From Primulina eburnea (lineage: Eukaryota > Streptophyta > Magnoliopsida > Lamiales > Gesneriaceae), in assembly GCF_022965805.1 (NCBI RefSeq), contig NC_133101.1, forward strand, positions 14,107,054-14,171,053: 64,000 nt of DNA, read 5' to 3'. Positions 47,117 through 57,523 of the stretch are shown here, piece by piece. The translations under genes were made by a program, and so were the position numbers. Each line of letters begins with the position of its first letter. Within the stretch, counting starts at the first letter, position 1. The notes under the pieces are model-generated. The model ran no database searches. It was not told the DNA's origin and saw only the letters and a program-made list of their open reading frames with translations.

Positions 47117-47539
47117 ATGTCTGATTCTGATACAGGCAGTAGCACTCATGTTCATGTGACTGATCAGTCAGCTCCTCGTTTGGCTGAAATTAAGAGAAAG
47201 ATGGAGAGATATGTCTTTCAAAAGGTATTGAGAACTTGGGAAAAGATTCATGAGTTGAAGAATATGAGTGACAGTGGTGTCATTCCTACTCTTGCTCAGG
47301 AAAGAAGAGCACTGAAATATGTTGCTCGTTTCGAGGTTAGGCATGTTAGAGAGTTGGTTGAAGATAAGTGTCTTTTAGAAGCAATGCTGTGGAAGGAGTG
47401 GCATGTTGTTGATAAGATTTCGAAGTCTAGGGCATTTGCTAGAGTTCGAATTTATGAGTTAAATGATTGGGTTAGGGCATGGCTAGATACAGTTGGATCT
47501 ATGATTTCTTCTGTAAATTGGGAACGTTGGTATTCTTAA
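47117..47539 (+). CDS. Small antisense gene B in the Sirevirus (140 aa, paralogue of A)
   Basis: A 140-codon frame, convergent with pol, whose stop lies 80 bases from the stop of pol. Shared pattern with gene A: W-E-(K/E)-(I/L)-x-E-L, S-G-V, an Arg-rich helix (RRALKYVARFEVRHVREL), LWKEWHVVDKISKSRAF and the tryptophan signature DWVRAWLDTV against VWMRMWIDSV. Net basic and helical, with no recognisable catalytic motif. The neighbour relation (tandem, same strand, both antisense to the element) suggests duplication of a captured gene. Confidence 0.6.
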   Translation: MSDSDTGSSTHVHVTDQSAPRLAEIKRKMERYVFQKVLRTWEKIHELKNMSDSGVIPTLAQERRALKYVARFEVRHVRELVEDKCLLEAMLWKEWHVVDKISKSRAFARVRIYELNDWVRAWLDTVGSMISSVNWERWYS

Positions 47540-47617
47540 TGAAATATTATTCTCAATTTGTTGTATTCTTATTTTCTGCACTTAATTCTGTTAGTTGAGT
47601 TATATTACGGATAATAT

Positions 47618-48499
47618 CTAAGATAAATCAATTAAACCAAGAATGTTTCGAAAATAAGAAAACTTAGCCTCTGGTAGTGGTTTTGTGAAGATGTCTGCTG
47701 CTTGTTGTTCCGTTGAGACATACTCCAATCTGATATTCTTCTTCAGTGCATGATCCCTGATGAAGTGATGCCTGACATCTATGTGCTTGGTTCTGGAGTG
47801 AAGAACTGGATTATATGTTATAGCAATTGTACTTGTGTTGTCACAAAATATCGGTGACTCCTTTGCATCAACACCATAATCTTTCAGTTGTTGTTGAATC
47901 CAAAGTAGTTGGGCACAGCAGCTTCCAGCAGCAAGATATTCTGCTTCAGTTGTGGACGTTGCTATGGATGTTTGCTTTTTACTGAACCAAGAAATCAGTC
48001 TGTCTCCTAGAAACTGACATGATCCACTTGTGCTTTTCCGATCAAGCTTACATCCTGCATAATCTGCATCTGAATAGCCAACTAAATTGAAAGATGAGTC
48101 TTTAGAGTACCATAAACCAACATTTTCCGTGCCTTTAAGATATCTCAAGATACGTTTGGCAGCAGAAAAATGTGATTGCTTAGGATTAGCTTGAAATCTT
48201 GCACATATACATACAGCAAACATGATATCAGGACGACTAGCAGTTAGGTACAATAAAGAACCTATTAAACCTCTGTAAAGTGTCGTCTCAACTGATATTC
48301 CCCCTTGATCAGTGTCTAATTTAGCTGATGAGCTCATTGGAGTACTTGCTGCTGAACAAGATTCCATGCCAAATTTTCTTAGCAATTCCTTGGTGTATTT
48401 GGTTTGATTGATAAATGTTCCTGAATCCAGTTGCTTCACTTGTAGACCAAGAAAGAATGTCAGCTCACCCATCATGCTCATCTCGAATTTTTCCTGCAT
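47618..48499 (-). CDS. pol: Sirevirus pol 3' part: RT end and RNase H
   Basis: Copia-type RT thumb (MMGELTFFLGLQVKQ, LLRKFGMESCSAASTPM, SLLYLTASRPDIMFAV) followed by RNase H (YSDADYAGCKLDRKSTSG, TSTTEAEYLAAGS, CDNTSTI, SRTKHIDVRHHFIRD). The frame follows a deletion that removed the RT segment with the YVDD motif, so it is separated from 48499-50661 by a stop and is probably not made as an active enzyme. Confidence 0.85.
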   Translation of the reverse strand: MQEKFEMSMMGELTFFLGLQVKQLDSGTFINQTKYTKELLRKFGMESCSAASTPMSSSAKLDTDQGGISVETTLYRGLIGSLLYLTASRPDIMFAVCICARFQANPKQSHFSAAKRILRYLKGTENVGLWYSKDSSFNLVGYSDADYAGCKLDRKSTSGSCQFLGDRLISWFSKKQTSIATSTTEAEYLAAGSCCAQLLWIQQQLKDYGVDAKESPIFCDNTSTIAITYNPVLHSRTKHIDVRHHFIRDHALKKNIRLEYVSTEQQAADIFTKPLPEAKFSYFRNILGLIDLS

Positions 48500-50661
48500 C
48501 AGCAGGCTCGTGGAGCTTGTTTGAGGCCATACAACGCTTTGTTCAAATAATAAACATGATCAGGGAAATTATGATTGATAAAACCTGGAGGTTGTTCAAC
48601 GTAGACTTCTTCCTGCAACTGGCCATTTAAGAATGCACTTTTCACATCCATTTGATAGACTTTGAAGTTTTTGAAGGATGCATAGGCAAGAAATATTCTG
48701 ATTGCCTCCAATCTTGCAACTGGTGCAAATGTCTCATCATAATCGATTCCTTCTTCTTGTCTATAGCCTTGTGCTACTAGCCTTGCTTTGTTGCGCACAA
48801 CTGAACCATCTTCGTTCAGTTTGTTTCTGTATACCCACTTTGTACCTATAATAGTTTTAGAAACTGGTCTTGGAACTAAGTTCCAGACATTGTTATGAAC
48901 AAACTGATTTAGCTCTTCTTGCATTGCATTAATCCAATTAGGATCAGCAACAGCTTCGTCAGTTTTCTTTGGTTCTAATTGAGATACAAAAGCTGAATGA
49001 GTAAATAGATTAAGCATCTGATTTCTGGTTCTTACTGGATCAGATGGGTTACCTATTACCAGTTCTGGAGGATGTGATTTCTTCCATCTAAGTTCAGCAT
49101 TTGTTGCTTCACAGCCAGCAACTTCTTCATTGGGTAATTGAATGTTTTCAGTTTCTGTTGGAGCTAATTCAGTTGATAATTGATTTCCATTTGTTTGCTC
49201 CATTATCTGATTGTCAAGATTTGCTTCCAGTTCAGCTGGTTGATCCAATATCTCAGGTTCAGGTGTATGAAAGATATTCTGATTATTACAATTTTCTTCT
49301 GAATCATCATCTTCCAGACTGATATCTGTGAATCGGTCAGCTAGCTCAACTTGATCAGTTGGCTTATTGATTAGAACAGTTTCATCAAAATCAACATGTG
49401 CGGATTCTTCAACATTCAAAGTTTCTTTATTAAATACTCTGTAGGCTATGCTAACTGATGAATATCCAAGGAATATTCCTTCTGCGGATTTGGCATCGAA
49501 TGCTCTTAGATAATTTTTACCATTGTTATGAATAAAACATCTACAACCAAATATTTTGAAGTAAGTGATTATGCTTTTTCTTCCATGCCAGATCTCATAT
49601 GGTGTTTTCATGTGATTTTTATTAATCATAGATCTGTTCTGAGTGTAGCATGCAGTGTTTACTGCTTCTGCCCAAAATCGTTGAGAAATACCTGAATCAG
49701 CAAGCATTGTTCTAGCAGCTTCTTTAAGAGTCCGATTCCTTCTCTCAGCTACACCATTTTGCTGAGGTGTTCTAGCTGCTGAGAGCTCATGCTTGATTCC
49801 AGTATTTTCTAAAAAATTTGAAAGTGTTTGATTGATAAATTCAGTTCCTCTATCAGATCTGATTCGATCAATCCCAACTGATTTTTCATTTAAAAGTCTT
49901 TTGAAAAGTTTAATCAGTTGTGCAGCAGTATGGTCTTTGGATTTAAGAAATATAACCCAAGTAAATCTTGAAAAGTCATCAACGACAACCAAGGTGTATT
50001 TCATTCCCCCTAAGCTCATGATTGGTATTGGACCAAAGAGATCCATGTGCAATAATTCTAAACATCTGGAAGAAGATTTACACCCTTTGTTTTTGAAAGA
50101 AGATCGAACTTGTTTTCCATACTGACATGCTGAACAGAGTTTTTCTTTTGAAAACTTTATTTTGGGCAAACCAGTGACAAGTTCATGCTTACTCAGATAG
50201 GCAAGAGATTTAAAATTTAAATGATTTAACCGTTTATGCCACAACCAGTTTTGAGATGATTTAGACGCAATAAAGCATACTGGTGAATTAGGTTGATCAT
50301 TCCAGCTGACTTTGTAAGTGTTTCCACACCTTTTGCCAGTTAGAATAATCTCTTCAGTTGAGTTTTTGACTAAACAAGAGTGTTTGTCAAACTGAACTGA
50401 GAATCCATTATCGCATAATTGACTAATGCTTATCAGATTATACTTAAGATTTTCGACTAATAAAATATCATTAATGATGAAGTTACCATGGATAAGCTTA
50501 CCCTTACCCACAGTTTTACCTTTGGAGTTATCCCCAAAACTGATGTTTGGTCCAGTGAATTTGATCAGTTGAGACAATAACTTTGAATCTCCTGTCATGT
50601 GTCGTGAACATCCACTGTCTAGATACCATATTGATCCAATGCTTGTTCCTTTTGTCTGCAA
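48499..50661 (-). CDS. pol: Sirevirus pol 5' part: protease, integrase, RT start
   Basis: 720 codons without a good ATG at the upstream end. Protease [13 protein letters not shown] near the start. Integrase zinc finger ([15 protein letters not shown]), then the D,D-35-E core ([26 protein letters not shown]). RT begins with [19 protein letters not shown] and [10 protein letters not shown] and runs to [12 protein letters not shown]. There a stop follows at once; the normal continuation through YVDD is deleted at about 48500. A short stretch after the gag stop (50694-50661) separates it from gag. Confidence 0.87.
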   Translation of the reverse strand: MQTKGTSIGSIWYLDSGCSRHMTGDSKLLSQLIKFTGPNISFGDNSKGKTVGKGKLIHGNFIINDILLVENLKYNLISISQLCDNGFSVQFDKHSCLVKNSTEEIILTGKRCGNTYKVSWNDQPNSPVCFIASKSSQNWLWHKRLNHLNFKSLAYLSKHELVTGLPKIKFSKEKLCSACQYGKQVRSSFKNKGCKSSSRCLELLHMDLFGPIPIMSLGGMKYTLVVVDDFSRFTWVIFLKSKDHTAAQLIKLFKRLLNEKSVGIDRIRSDRGTEFINQTLSNFLENTGIKHELSAARTPQQNGVAERRNRTLKEAARTMLADSGISQRFWAEAVNTACYTQNRSMINKNHMKTPYEIWHGRKSIITYFKIFGCRCFIHNNGKNYLRAFDAKSAEGIFLGYSSVSIAYRVFNKETLNVEESAHVDFDETVLINKPTDQVELADRFTDISLEDDDSEENCNNQNIFHTPEPEILDQPAELEANLDNQIMEQTNGNQLSTELAPTETENIQLPNEEVAGCEATNAELRWKKSHPPELVIGNPSDPVRTRNQMLNLFTHSAFVSQLEPKKTDEAVADPNWINAMQEELNQFVHNNVWNLVPRPVSKTIIGTKWVYRNKLNEDGSVVRNKARLVAQGYRQEEGIDYDETFAPVARLEAIRIFLAYASFKNFKVYQMDVKSAFLNGQLQEEVYVEQPPGFINHNFPDHVYYLNKALYGLKQAPRAC

Positions 50662-50693
50662 TTAACCTCAAAATAAGATTTTGGTACCCTTTT

Positions 50694-52661
50694 CTATTTG
50701 GGTCCAAAGTTGGTTAGTCCTTTAGGAATCCAGACTTGAATCAGTCTAACTGACCGACCTGTTGCTGTATTCCATATGGTTCTTCCCTGTTTGTGTGTGC
50801 TTGGTGTATGGTGTGTGGATGATATGACATGTGTTTTATTCTTTTTTAATCGATTGTCCAGCTGATATCTTTTCTGAACTGGCTTACTGCTGTAGTAATT
50901 TGAATGGCCATATGAATATTTTCTACTGAGAGTTTTTGGTTGCTGATTCCATGAGTCAGTCTTATTCTTTGGATTATATCCAATCCCACATCTCATGCCT
51001 TTATTCATATTCTGAGATTGCTGTTCAATCAGTTTGCTTGACTCTTCTTGATTCTGTACCATAACTGATTTTACAAAGTGAATATATTTCCCTTTGTTCA
51101 TATTCAGTTTTGGTTGAGTATCTTGGGAGGACGAATCATCTTTACTACAGAATCCTAAACCAGTTTTATCATCAACTGATTTTTGAGAATTCTGTATATT
51201 AGTTAAAGCTTTAGATGATTTGTTCCAAACTTGGATAAGCTCGTTGAGCTTTGTATTTTCAAGCGACAATTTTTGAATCATTAATTGATTCCTGTTTCTT
51301 TCATTACTGAGTTCAGCAATCTCCCTTCTCAGACTCAACATTTCAACTGATTCATCAGTTTTTGTTTTATTGTCTTTGGGATCATCTTGCTTTGCTCTGA
51401 AATTCTCAAATGATAAAGCAAGCTTTTGATACTCACTGACCATGTCATGAAGAGTTGAGATGAGTTCTTCTCGAGTAAAATCACTTGAGCTAAAATCGAA
51501 TACCTGCTCATGGCTTGATTGATTTTCCATGTTATCTGCCATTAGACATGTTACTTCTTCCTCATCCTCACTTGAACTGCAAGAACTTTCTGGATCTGAC
51601 TCTTCGCTGTCAGTTTCTGCCCATTTGGCTTTGTTATCTTCAGCTAGGAGTACTTCGTGTTTCTTTCTGTAAGGCTTCTTTTCGTCCTTAGATCTTCTCT
51701 TGTGCTCATACACTTTCTTCTTTCTTTCAGTTGAGATTTGATTGTCCTTTTTAGGCTTGGGACAGTTAGCAATAAAGTGATCCGCTTTGCCACAGTTGAA
51801 ACATGCATTAGACTCTTCTCTAGAGTTATTTCTTTGATAATTCTTCTGAAAGTTTCCTTGATTTTTCCTCATGAATCTTCCAAATTTCTTAATGAATAGT
51901 GACATGGCATCATTGCTCAGTTGATCAGCAGTTTTCTCAACTGAACCAGTTGATTCATTTCTAACAGCAGTCAAGGCAGTAGTTGCTGCTGGGGTAGATG
52001 GTTCTCCTTCACGAGTTTGAAGTTCAAACTCATATGCTTTTAGATCAGCAAATAAATCATGAAGTTCCACTTTGTTAAGATCCTTGGATTCCCTCATTGC
52101 CATAGTTTTGACATCCCATTCTTTGGGAAGTCCTCTGATTACTTTCAACGCTACTTCTTTATTTGTATACACTTTTCCAAGTGCATTCAGTTCGTTGATG
52201 ATACAGCTGGTTCTTTCATCATATTCATGCATTGTTTCTCCCGTTTTCATTCTGATGTTGTCGAACTTCTGCACAGCAACTGAGAGTTTGTTTTCTTTGG
52301 TTTGTTCATTGCCTTCGCAGAGTTGAATTAGCTTCTCCCAAATCTCTTTGGCTGTTTTGCACATTCTGATCTTACTGAACGTTACCTTGTCCAGTGTCTT
52401 ATACAATATGTCTTTTGCAACGTTGTCTAGATTTGCCTTTCTTTTGTCCTCTGTAGTCCACTCATCTCTAGGCTTTTCAATTCGATGAGGTGCCCCTTCA
52501 GTAATAGCAACAGCTGTGTTTGCTTTCAAAATTTTCATAGGTCCGTCAGTTATAACGTACCACATATCATCGTCTTGTGCAGCTAGATGAGCCTGCATTC
52601 TGATTTTCCAATCGTCAAAATCTTCTCTGGAGAACATTGGGATTTTATTGAATGAGGACAT
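50694..52661 (-). CDS. gag: Sirevirus gag
   Basis: ATG at 52661 (MSSFNKIPMFSREDFDDWKI) opens a copia Gag (UBN2-type) frame to 50694. Features: DWKIRMQAHL at the N-terminus, helical capsid region to about residue 250, one CCHC knuckle (CFNCGKADHFIANC), Lys-rich stretch, acidic Ser/Glu cluster (SEESDPESSCSSSEDEEE), a coiled-coil-prone middle and a long C-terminal tail. The open frame extends upstream of the ATG into the primer binding site, but only with non-ATG codons. Confidence 0.87.
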   Translation of the reverse strand: MSSFNKIPMFSREDFDDWKIRMQAHLAAQDDDMWYVITDGPMKILKANTAVAITEGAPHRIEKPRDEWTTEDKRKANLDNVAKDILYKTLDKVTFSKIRMCKTAKEIWEKLIQLCEGNEQTKENKLSVAVQKFDNIRMKTGETMHEYDERTSCIINELNALGKVYTNKEVALKVIRGLPKEWDVKTMAMRESKDLNKVELHDLFADLKAYEFELQTREGEPSTPAATTALTAVRNESTGSVEKTADQLSNDAMSLFIKKFGRFMRKNQGNFQKNYQRNNSREESNACFNCGKADHFIANCPKPKKDNQISTERKKKVYEHKRRSKDEKKPYRKKHEVLLAEDNKAKWAETDSEESDPESSCSSSEDEEEVTCLMADNMENQSSHEQVFDFSSSDFTREELISTLHDMVSEYQKLALSFENFRAKQDDPKDNKTKTDESVEMLSLRREIAELSNERNRNQLMIQKLSLENTKLNELIQVWNKSSKALTNIQNSQKSVDDKTGLGFCSKDDSSSQDTQPKLNMNKGKYIHFVKSVMVQNQEESSKLIEQQSQNMNKGMRCGIGYNPKNKTDSWNQQPKTLSRKYSYGHSNYYSSKPVQKRYQLDNRLKKNKTHVISSTHHTPSTHKQGRTIWNTATGRSVRLIQVWIPKGLTNFGPK

Positions 52662-52706
52662 ATTGATTAGATTGAGTATAGATAGTCTTTGATAGGATAG
52701 ACCTTG

Positions 52707-52718
52707 CTCTGATACCAC
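52707..52718 (-). other. Primer binding site (tRNA-iMet) of the Sirevirus
   Basis: Minus-strand TGGTATCAGAGC directly inside the 5' LTR end at 52720. Confidence 0.88.
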
Positions 52719-52719
52719 T

Positions 52720-53652
52720 TGTCAGGATCGGTTATTAACAAGGAAGTGTTTAGAAGGGGGGGTTGAATAAACACTTCTAGGAATTTAAATGTTCTTTGAT
52801 AGAGGTAGTTCAGCTTTGTTAAGAACTGAACTAAGTATCCCGTCAGTCAATATCAATCAGTTAAACTGAATAAGAAGTTGCGGAAATAAACTGATTGACA
52901 GATAGAATATCTAACTGAGAATGAAAAGCTGAAGTAAATATAACACAATATGTTTATGGATGTTCGGAGAATTGAATAACTCCTACGTCACCCCTTCTAT
53001 CTCAATGATAGGATATTCACTAAAAGACTTTGATCGAGTACAACACTTGTACAGACCCACTTCAGTTAGGACTTATCTATTGCCTAAACTGAAACTCTTA
53101 GTATAACACAATGATCTCTGTGAGTTACTGAACTCAGCACTTATTGAATTATCAATGTTTCAGAGTGCTAGTTTTTGCTCAATGTATAGCCTTGATTGCT
53201 ACAAATAGATCTTGTAAGTGTGAGCTGAGATTCAGAGTAACAGCAAGTTTGAGATTGATCAATCCTCTTTAACTGTTCTTTAGTCATATTTATAGACTTG
53301 TCTTTCAACAAGAATTTTGGATTCTCGTATCCGTTGATTGTCACCTCATCATTTCCAAGATAATGTTCTTGATTGTCGCTTCATCATTGATTGTAAGACG
53401 GCGTATTAATCTCAATAGACGAAATACGTTCTTCTATGCAATGCGGCTTTCCATATACAGCTGCTGTCTAATTTGTCTATGATCTTTCCCGAGGTATCTT
53501 CAGTTGAGAAGCTTTAATGTGTTCAACTGACTGATCAGTTGTATTCACTGATTTCAGTTGAATGTCCAGCTGCCGAAATTTGTTTTTACATATCAGTTTA
53601 TTTTAGTAGGTTGATTTATGTTTTGTCAAACTTCAGAATCTGGTTTCCAACA
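52720..53652 (-). repeat. Sirevirus-like element 5' LTR
   Basis: 933 bp, matching 42077-43009 with only a few differences (for example near 52791, 53048 and 53309-53311). Confidence 0.93.
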
Positions 53653-53653
53653 C

Positions 53654-54302
53654 CACTTTTGCAGATCAGGTCCTAATAGATCATACCTAGCAGTAATTAA
53701 TTGAGATAAAAATTGCTAGATGAGACAAGTAAAATATTATTAAAATTTAGACACATCACAAACCTGATAAAGTTTTTTTGTGTCAAGTATGACTTAATTT
53801 GTCGCTGTAAATTAAAAAAAAAAAGATCACTTTATTAGAATTCATCAAGCAAATAATAATATAAGAAAGATTACCTACCTACCTTATGAATTCATAAAGA
53901 ACAGTGCACATTACGGAAATCTGGCAACCGAACACAACCACTGAAACAAGCAAGGAAAGTAACATTGCAAAAATGTTAGGTCAATGTCCATAAACATTAG
54001 GACAAAGAAAACGATCTTACTGTTTGTTAAGGTATTTAGTTAATGTGCATCGTTGTCAGTTTGGCACCAATCACATATAAAAGGGAAAATGGAACGGAAT
54101 TTATCTTACCAGCAAGATAAGGAAACTGATAAACCTCATCAACTCTAAAAACACAAGATCAGCCATCAAAACAAATGGCAATATAATAACTATTTCGAAA
54201 ATTAATAAAATAGGCATAAATTACCGTCGTCGATCAGGGGCACGGCCATTATATTTCCTCGCGCCTTGTCTGTTTCGTGATAGAATCCTACGAGCACAAG
54301 TC
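53654..54302 (-). CDS. Host gene, five consecutive short exons
   Basis: Minus strand. Exons inferred from splice signals and phase: 54302-54225, 54144-54110, 53940-53915, 53804-53764 and 53686-53654. All introns are GT..AG (donors GTAATT, GTAAGA, GTAATG, GTTTGT). One frame runs through all of them (TCARRILSRNRQGARKYNG, VDEVYQFPYLA, QIKSYLTQKNF, YDLLGPDLQKW) and on into 41893 and 28888. The last donor lies in the Sirevirus target duplication. No family is recognised. The upstream exons are not visible, and the 53915 donor was chosen because it keeps the frame. Confidence 0.5.
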
Positions 54303-55250
54303 CTGAAAACAGATGATCAATTAGTTTTTAAAACAGATGAATTAGTTGTTGTTGTTGCTGAGAGGGAAGAAGACTATGAACAATTTGCACCTAATAATCG
54401 GAGACATTGTTGCGTAATTGATGATTATTCAACGTATGTCTGGCCTTTTAGTTTCTTGCGGAATGGAGGAGGAGTACTCATGATATTAATATATAATGGT
54501 AATCATCATTTGACCAAAAATAATATTTTTGTTTATCTTTATCTATATCTATATTTTATGTTAAAATTATATATATATTTTTTAAAAAATCCTTATCTTA
54601 GATCATCTCTTTATATCTCAAATTAGTAGGGACAACACGATTATTTATTTATTTATGATTATAAAGTTAAAAAAAAACTATCTTGTTATGTTTGTCTATC
54701 TATATCTATATTTTATGTAAAAATTATATATTAAAAAATAAAATAATATTAAATGTATAATCAATGTATCTTATAACTATATTTATAACAATTATATCGT
54801 GAGATTTTGTATCCAATGTATCATTAGATTTGATAAATAAACTTTTTGAATTGAATTTTTATGGTACAAGAATAGTTGTATAATTTTCATTATACCTGTA
54901 ACATTAGTCTAAAAAACATGTTCTCTCACCTTTATCTTTTCATAAATTATAAATTTATATCTCAATCTGGTCTATATTCAATATAAGAGAAATAATAATC
55001 TTTAAAGATTTTTTCAAAGTTTAAAAGTTAAGATGTATTCAATCAATACTTTTATAAAATTTATAAGAATATATTGACATCCAAAATAAACTTTCATGCA
55101 TGGAGTTTTTAAAAATTATATGACATTCAAACTCAGTTTTAAATACTCTATAAAATTTTATAGGTATTCAAATTTTCAATTGACTTTTAATAATTCCATT
55201 AAAACATGAAAGAATAAAGTGCATAAAGAAATGTTAAAAATTATTGGACG

Positions 55251-55534
55251 TGTTGAAAAATATATTTAAAATGTGTGAGTTGAATATTTGAATGTTGAAT
55301 ATTTGAATGTTGAAAATAAGAGTTGTAAAAATTTGAAATTTGTGTGTGATGATGTAGGTAATGATGTATTTTATTTTTTGGATTATGTGTAATGAAACTC
55401 TATAAATAGATTTCTCATTTGTGAAGAAAATCACAATTGAGTAGAGAGAAAAATATTATAAAGTGTGTAGTTTGGTAAATTTTGAGAGTTTGAGATTTTT
55501 ACTTTTTACCATAAATTTTTACTTTTTCACAACA
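55251..55534 (+). repeat. Copia 2, 5' LTR
   Basis: 284 bp, with a TATAAATA box at about 55401. Followed by CGTTATCAGCACGAAGCTC, a likely primer binding site of the internal-tRNA type. The leader from 55535 to 56248 holds no gene. Confidence 0.92.
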
Positions 55535-56248
55535 CGTTATCAGCACGAAGCTCTAAAAGTCCTACATACTTTTCCAAGCTCCAAACAGAAGAAAAAGGTA
55601 ACAAAAGTAATAATATTTATTTTACTGTTATTTATTTATTGTGTATTTATTTAATATACAATATAATGTTATTATTAGAAATAATAAAAATAAATTTTTC
55701 ATAAACTTGTTATAAATCCTGGGAGGATGTTAAGACGACATCCCACACTCCCGGCAAGGGATACGACAAGTATAAAAGCCTATAAGGTTTTTAAACAAAA
55801 TAAATTATGACACTCATTATAAGATTATGATATGATATACATATTTATTTAAACATGTCAAATATTATATACACCATATTATTACCATAAAATTATACAA
55901 ATACATACATTTATTTTTTTGTACACCAACGGTCATAAACGGTAACAAAACGGCTAGTTTTTGCCCTATAAATATCATCTCACAAACACATACAATCACT
56001 CCAACTTTCTATTCTTCTCTAAAAATTATTCTTCATCAAATTTTTCGAAGAAAAAAGAAGATGACTTTCTCAAGGTTATTTTTAATTATTTTGGTTATCA
56101 TACTCACGAGTCTTGTATTTATCGGAGAATATCCTCCTCGTGTGTTTTCTTTATTTTTACAAATGCTTGTACTTGTTGTTTATCCATTACTTTGTATTGC
56201 AACATTCATTAACTAATAAAATGCATCGTAATTTTTTTTAGTACCAAC

Positions 56249-57397
56249 ATGTCAAACTTGAAAAAGATCGAATTTATCGCTCTTGATATTACGGGGAAAA
56301 ATTATATGCCATGGATTCTAGATGTAGAAATGCATCTTGAGTCATTGGGTCTAAGCGAGACCATTAAAGAAAATGGCATATGCACGTCACAAGAAAAGGC
56401 AAGAGCCATGATATTTTTGCGTCGACATCTCGACGATGGATTGAAATGTGAATATCTGACTGAAAAAAATCCCATGGCTTTGTGGAAGGGATTAAAAGAA
56501 AGATTTGAACATGTAAGGGAAGTTATACTTCCGACCGCCCGGGATGAATGAAATACACTGAGATTCCAAGATTTTAAAAAAGTCAGTGATTACAATTCAG
56601 CGATGTATAGAATAATCTCGCAATTAAAATTTTGTGGACATGAGGTCACAGAATCTGAGATGCTTGAAAAAACATTTTCCACATTTCATGCATCAAATTT
56701 TACTCTACAGCAACAATATAGAGTACGTGGATTTGCAAGATATTCTGAGCTCATCGCCTGTCTTCTTGTGGCGGAAAAAAACAACGAGCTATTAATGAGA
56801 AATCATCAGTCCCGACCCACTGGATCAACAACATTTCCAGAAGTAAATGCTGTAAGTAAAAATGAATTTAAACCTCGAAACCAAAATCAAATTCAAAGAC
56901 AAGATTTTGGTCGAGGTCGAGGTCGAGGTCGTGGTCGTGGACGTGGACGTGGACGTGGAATTGGCCGCGGTCGTGTTCGAGGCCGTGGTTTTGAAAATAA
57001 TAGAGATAGTTATTTTTATAACTCATCTCAAAATAACGTCCCAAACCATCCACAGAAAAGGCATCATGAGAATACAAGTGTTAATGAGAATCACTCAAAA
57101 AGATATGAAAGTTCTTGTTTCAGATGTGGTACTCCCGGACATTGGTCCAAAGTTTGTCGAGCCCCTGAGCACCTTTGTAAACTTTATAAAGAATCATTAA
57201 AGGGGAAAGAAAAGGAGACCAACTTCACTGAACGCAGTGACCGATTGAGTGATTCAACTCATTTTGATGCTGGTGATTTTATGAATGATTTCTCTGTAAA
57301 TGATCAATATGTTGGTGGGATAGAAATGAACAATATTGATGCTGCAGATTTTCTCAACGATTTCTCTGAAAATGAACAATATAATGGTAGAATATAA
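56249..57397 (+). pseudogene. gag: Copia 2 gag
   Basis: Starts at ATG 56249. N-terminal copia Gag domain (GKNYMPWILDVEMHLESLG, AMIFLRRHLDDGLKCEYL) to a TGA at 56549, where the frame context suggests a lost Trp. The frame continues to 57397 with a long RG/GR repeat (about 56908-56985, encoded by CGTGGT/CGAGGT triplet pairs), one CCHC knuckle (CFRCGTPGHWSKVC) and an acidic tail with two copies of a DAGDFMNDFS-like unit. The RG repeat is expected to bind nucleic acid. Confidence 0.85.
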
Positions 57398-57523
57398 ATT
57401 TACAATAATTTATTTTTCATGTATTCATAGAATAATGTTTTATTGTATAATTTTGATATGTGTTATATTTAATATATATTGCCAGTAATTTTATTTCATT
57501 GCATATTTTTTTGAAGTTCAAAA

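Larger units (their letters stand above)
42077..53652 (-). mobile_element. Complete Sirevirus-like Ty1/copia retrotransposon (11.6 kb)
   Basis: Two 933-bp LTRs (minus-strand ends TGTTGGAAACC and GATCCTGACA) with the 5-base duplication CCACT at 42072-42076 and 53653-53657. The LTRs differ at only a few positions, so the insertion is recent. In element order: LTR, primer binding site, gag, pol, two small genes on the opposite strand, a large env-like ORF, short tandem repeats, polypurine tract, LTR. The size and the extra ORF after pol fit the Sirevirus (SIRE/Maximus) lineage. Confidence 0.92.

Noticed and set aside
53883..53940. Longer version of the third host exon ending at GTAGGT
   Set aside because: This donor puts the next exon out of frame with an early stop; the GTAATG donor at 53914 keeps the frame.
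54410..54480. Possible first exons of the host gene (MSPIIRC or MSTPPPF frames on the minus strand)
   Set aside because: Both run into stops and no donor gives the phase needed for the exon at 54302; the sequence belongs to the palindrome arm.
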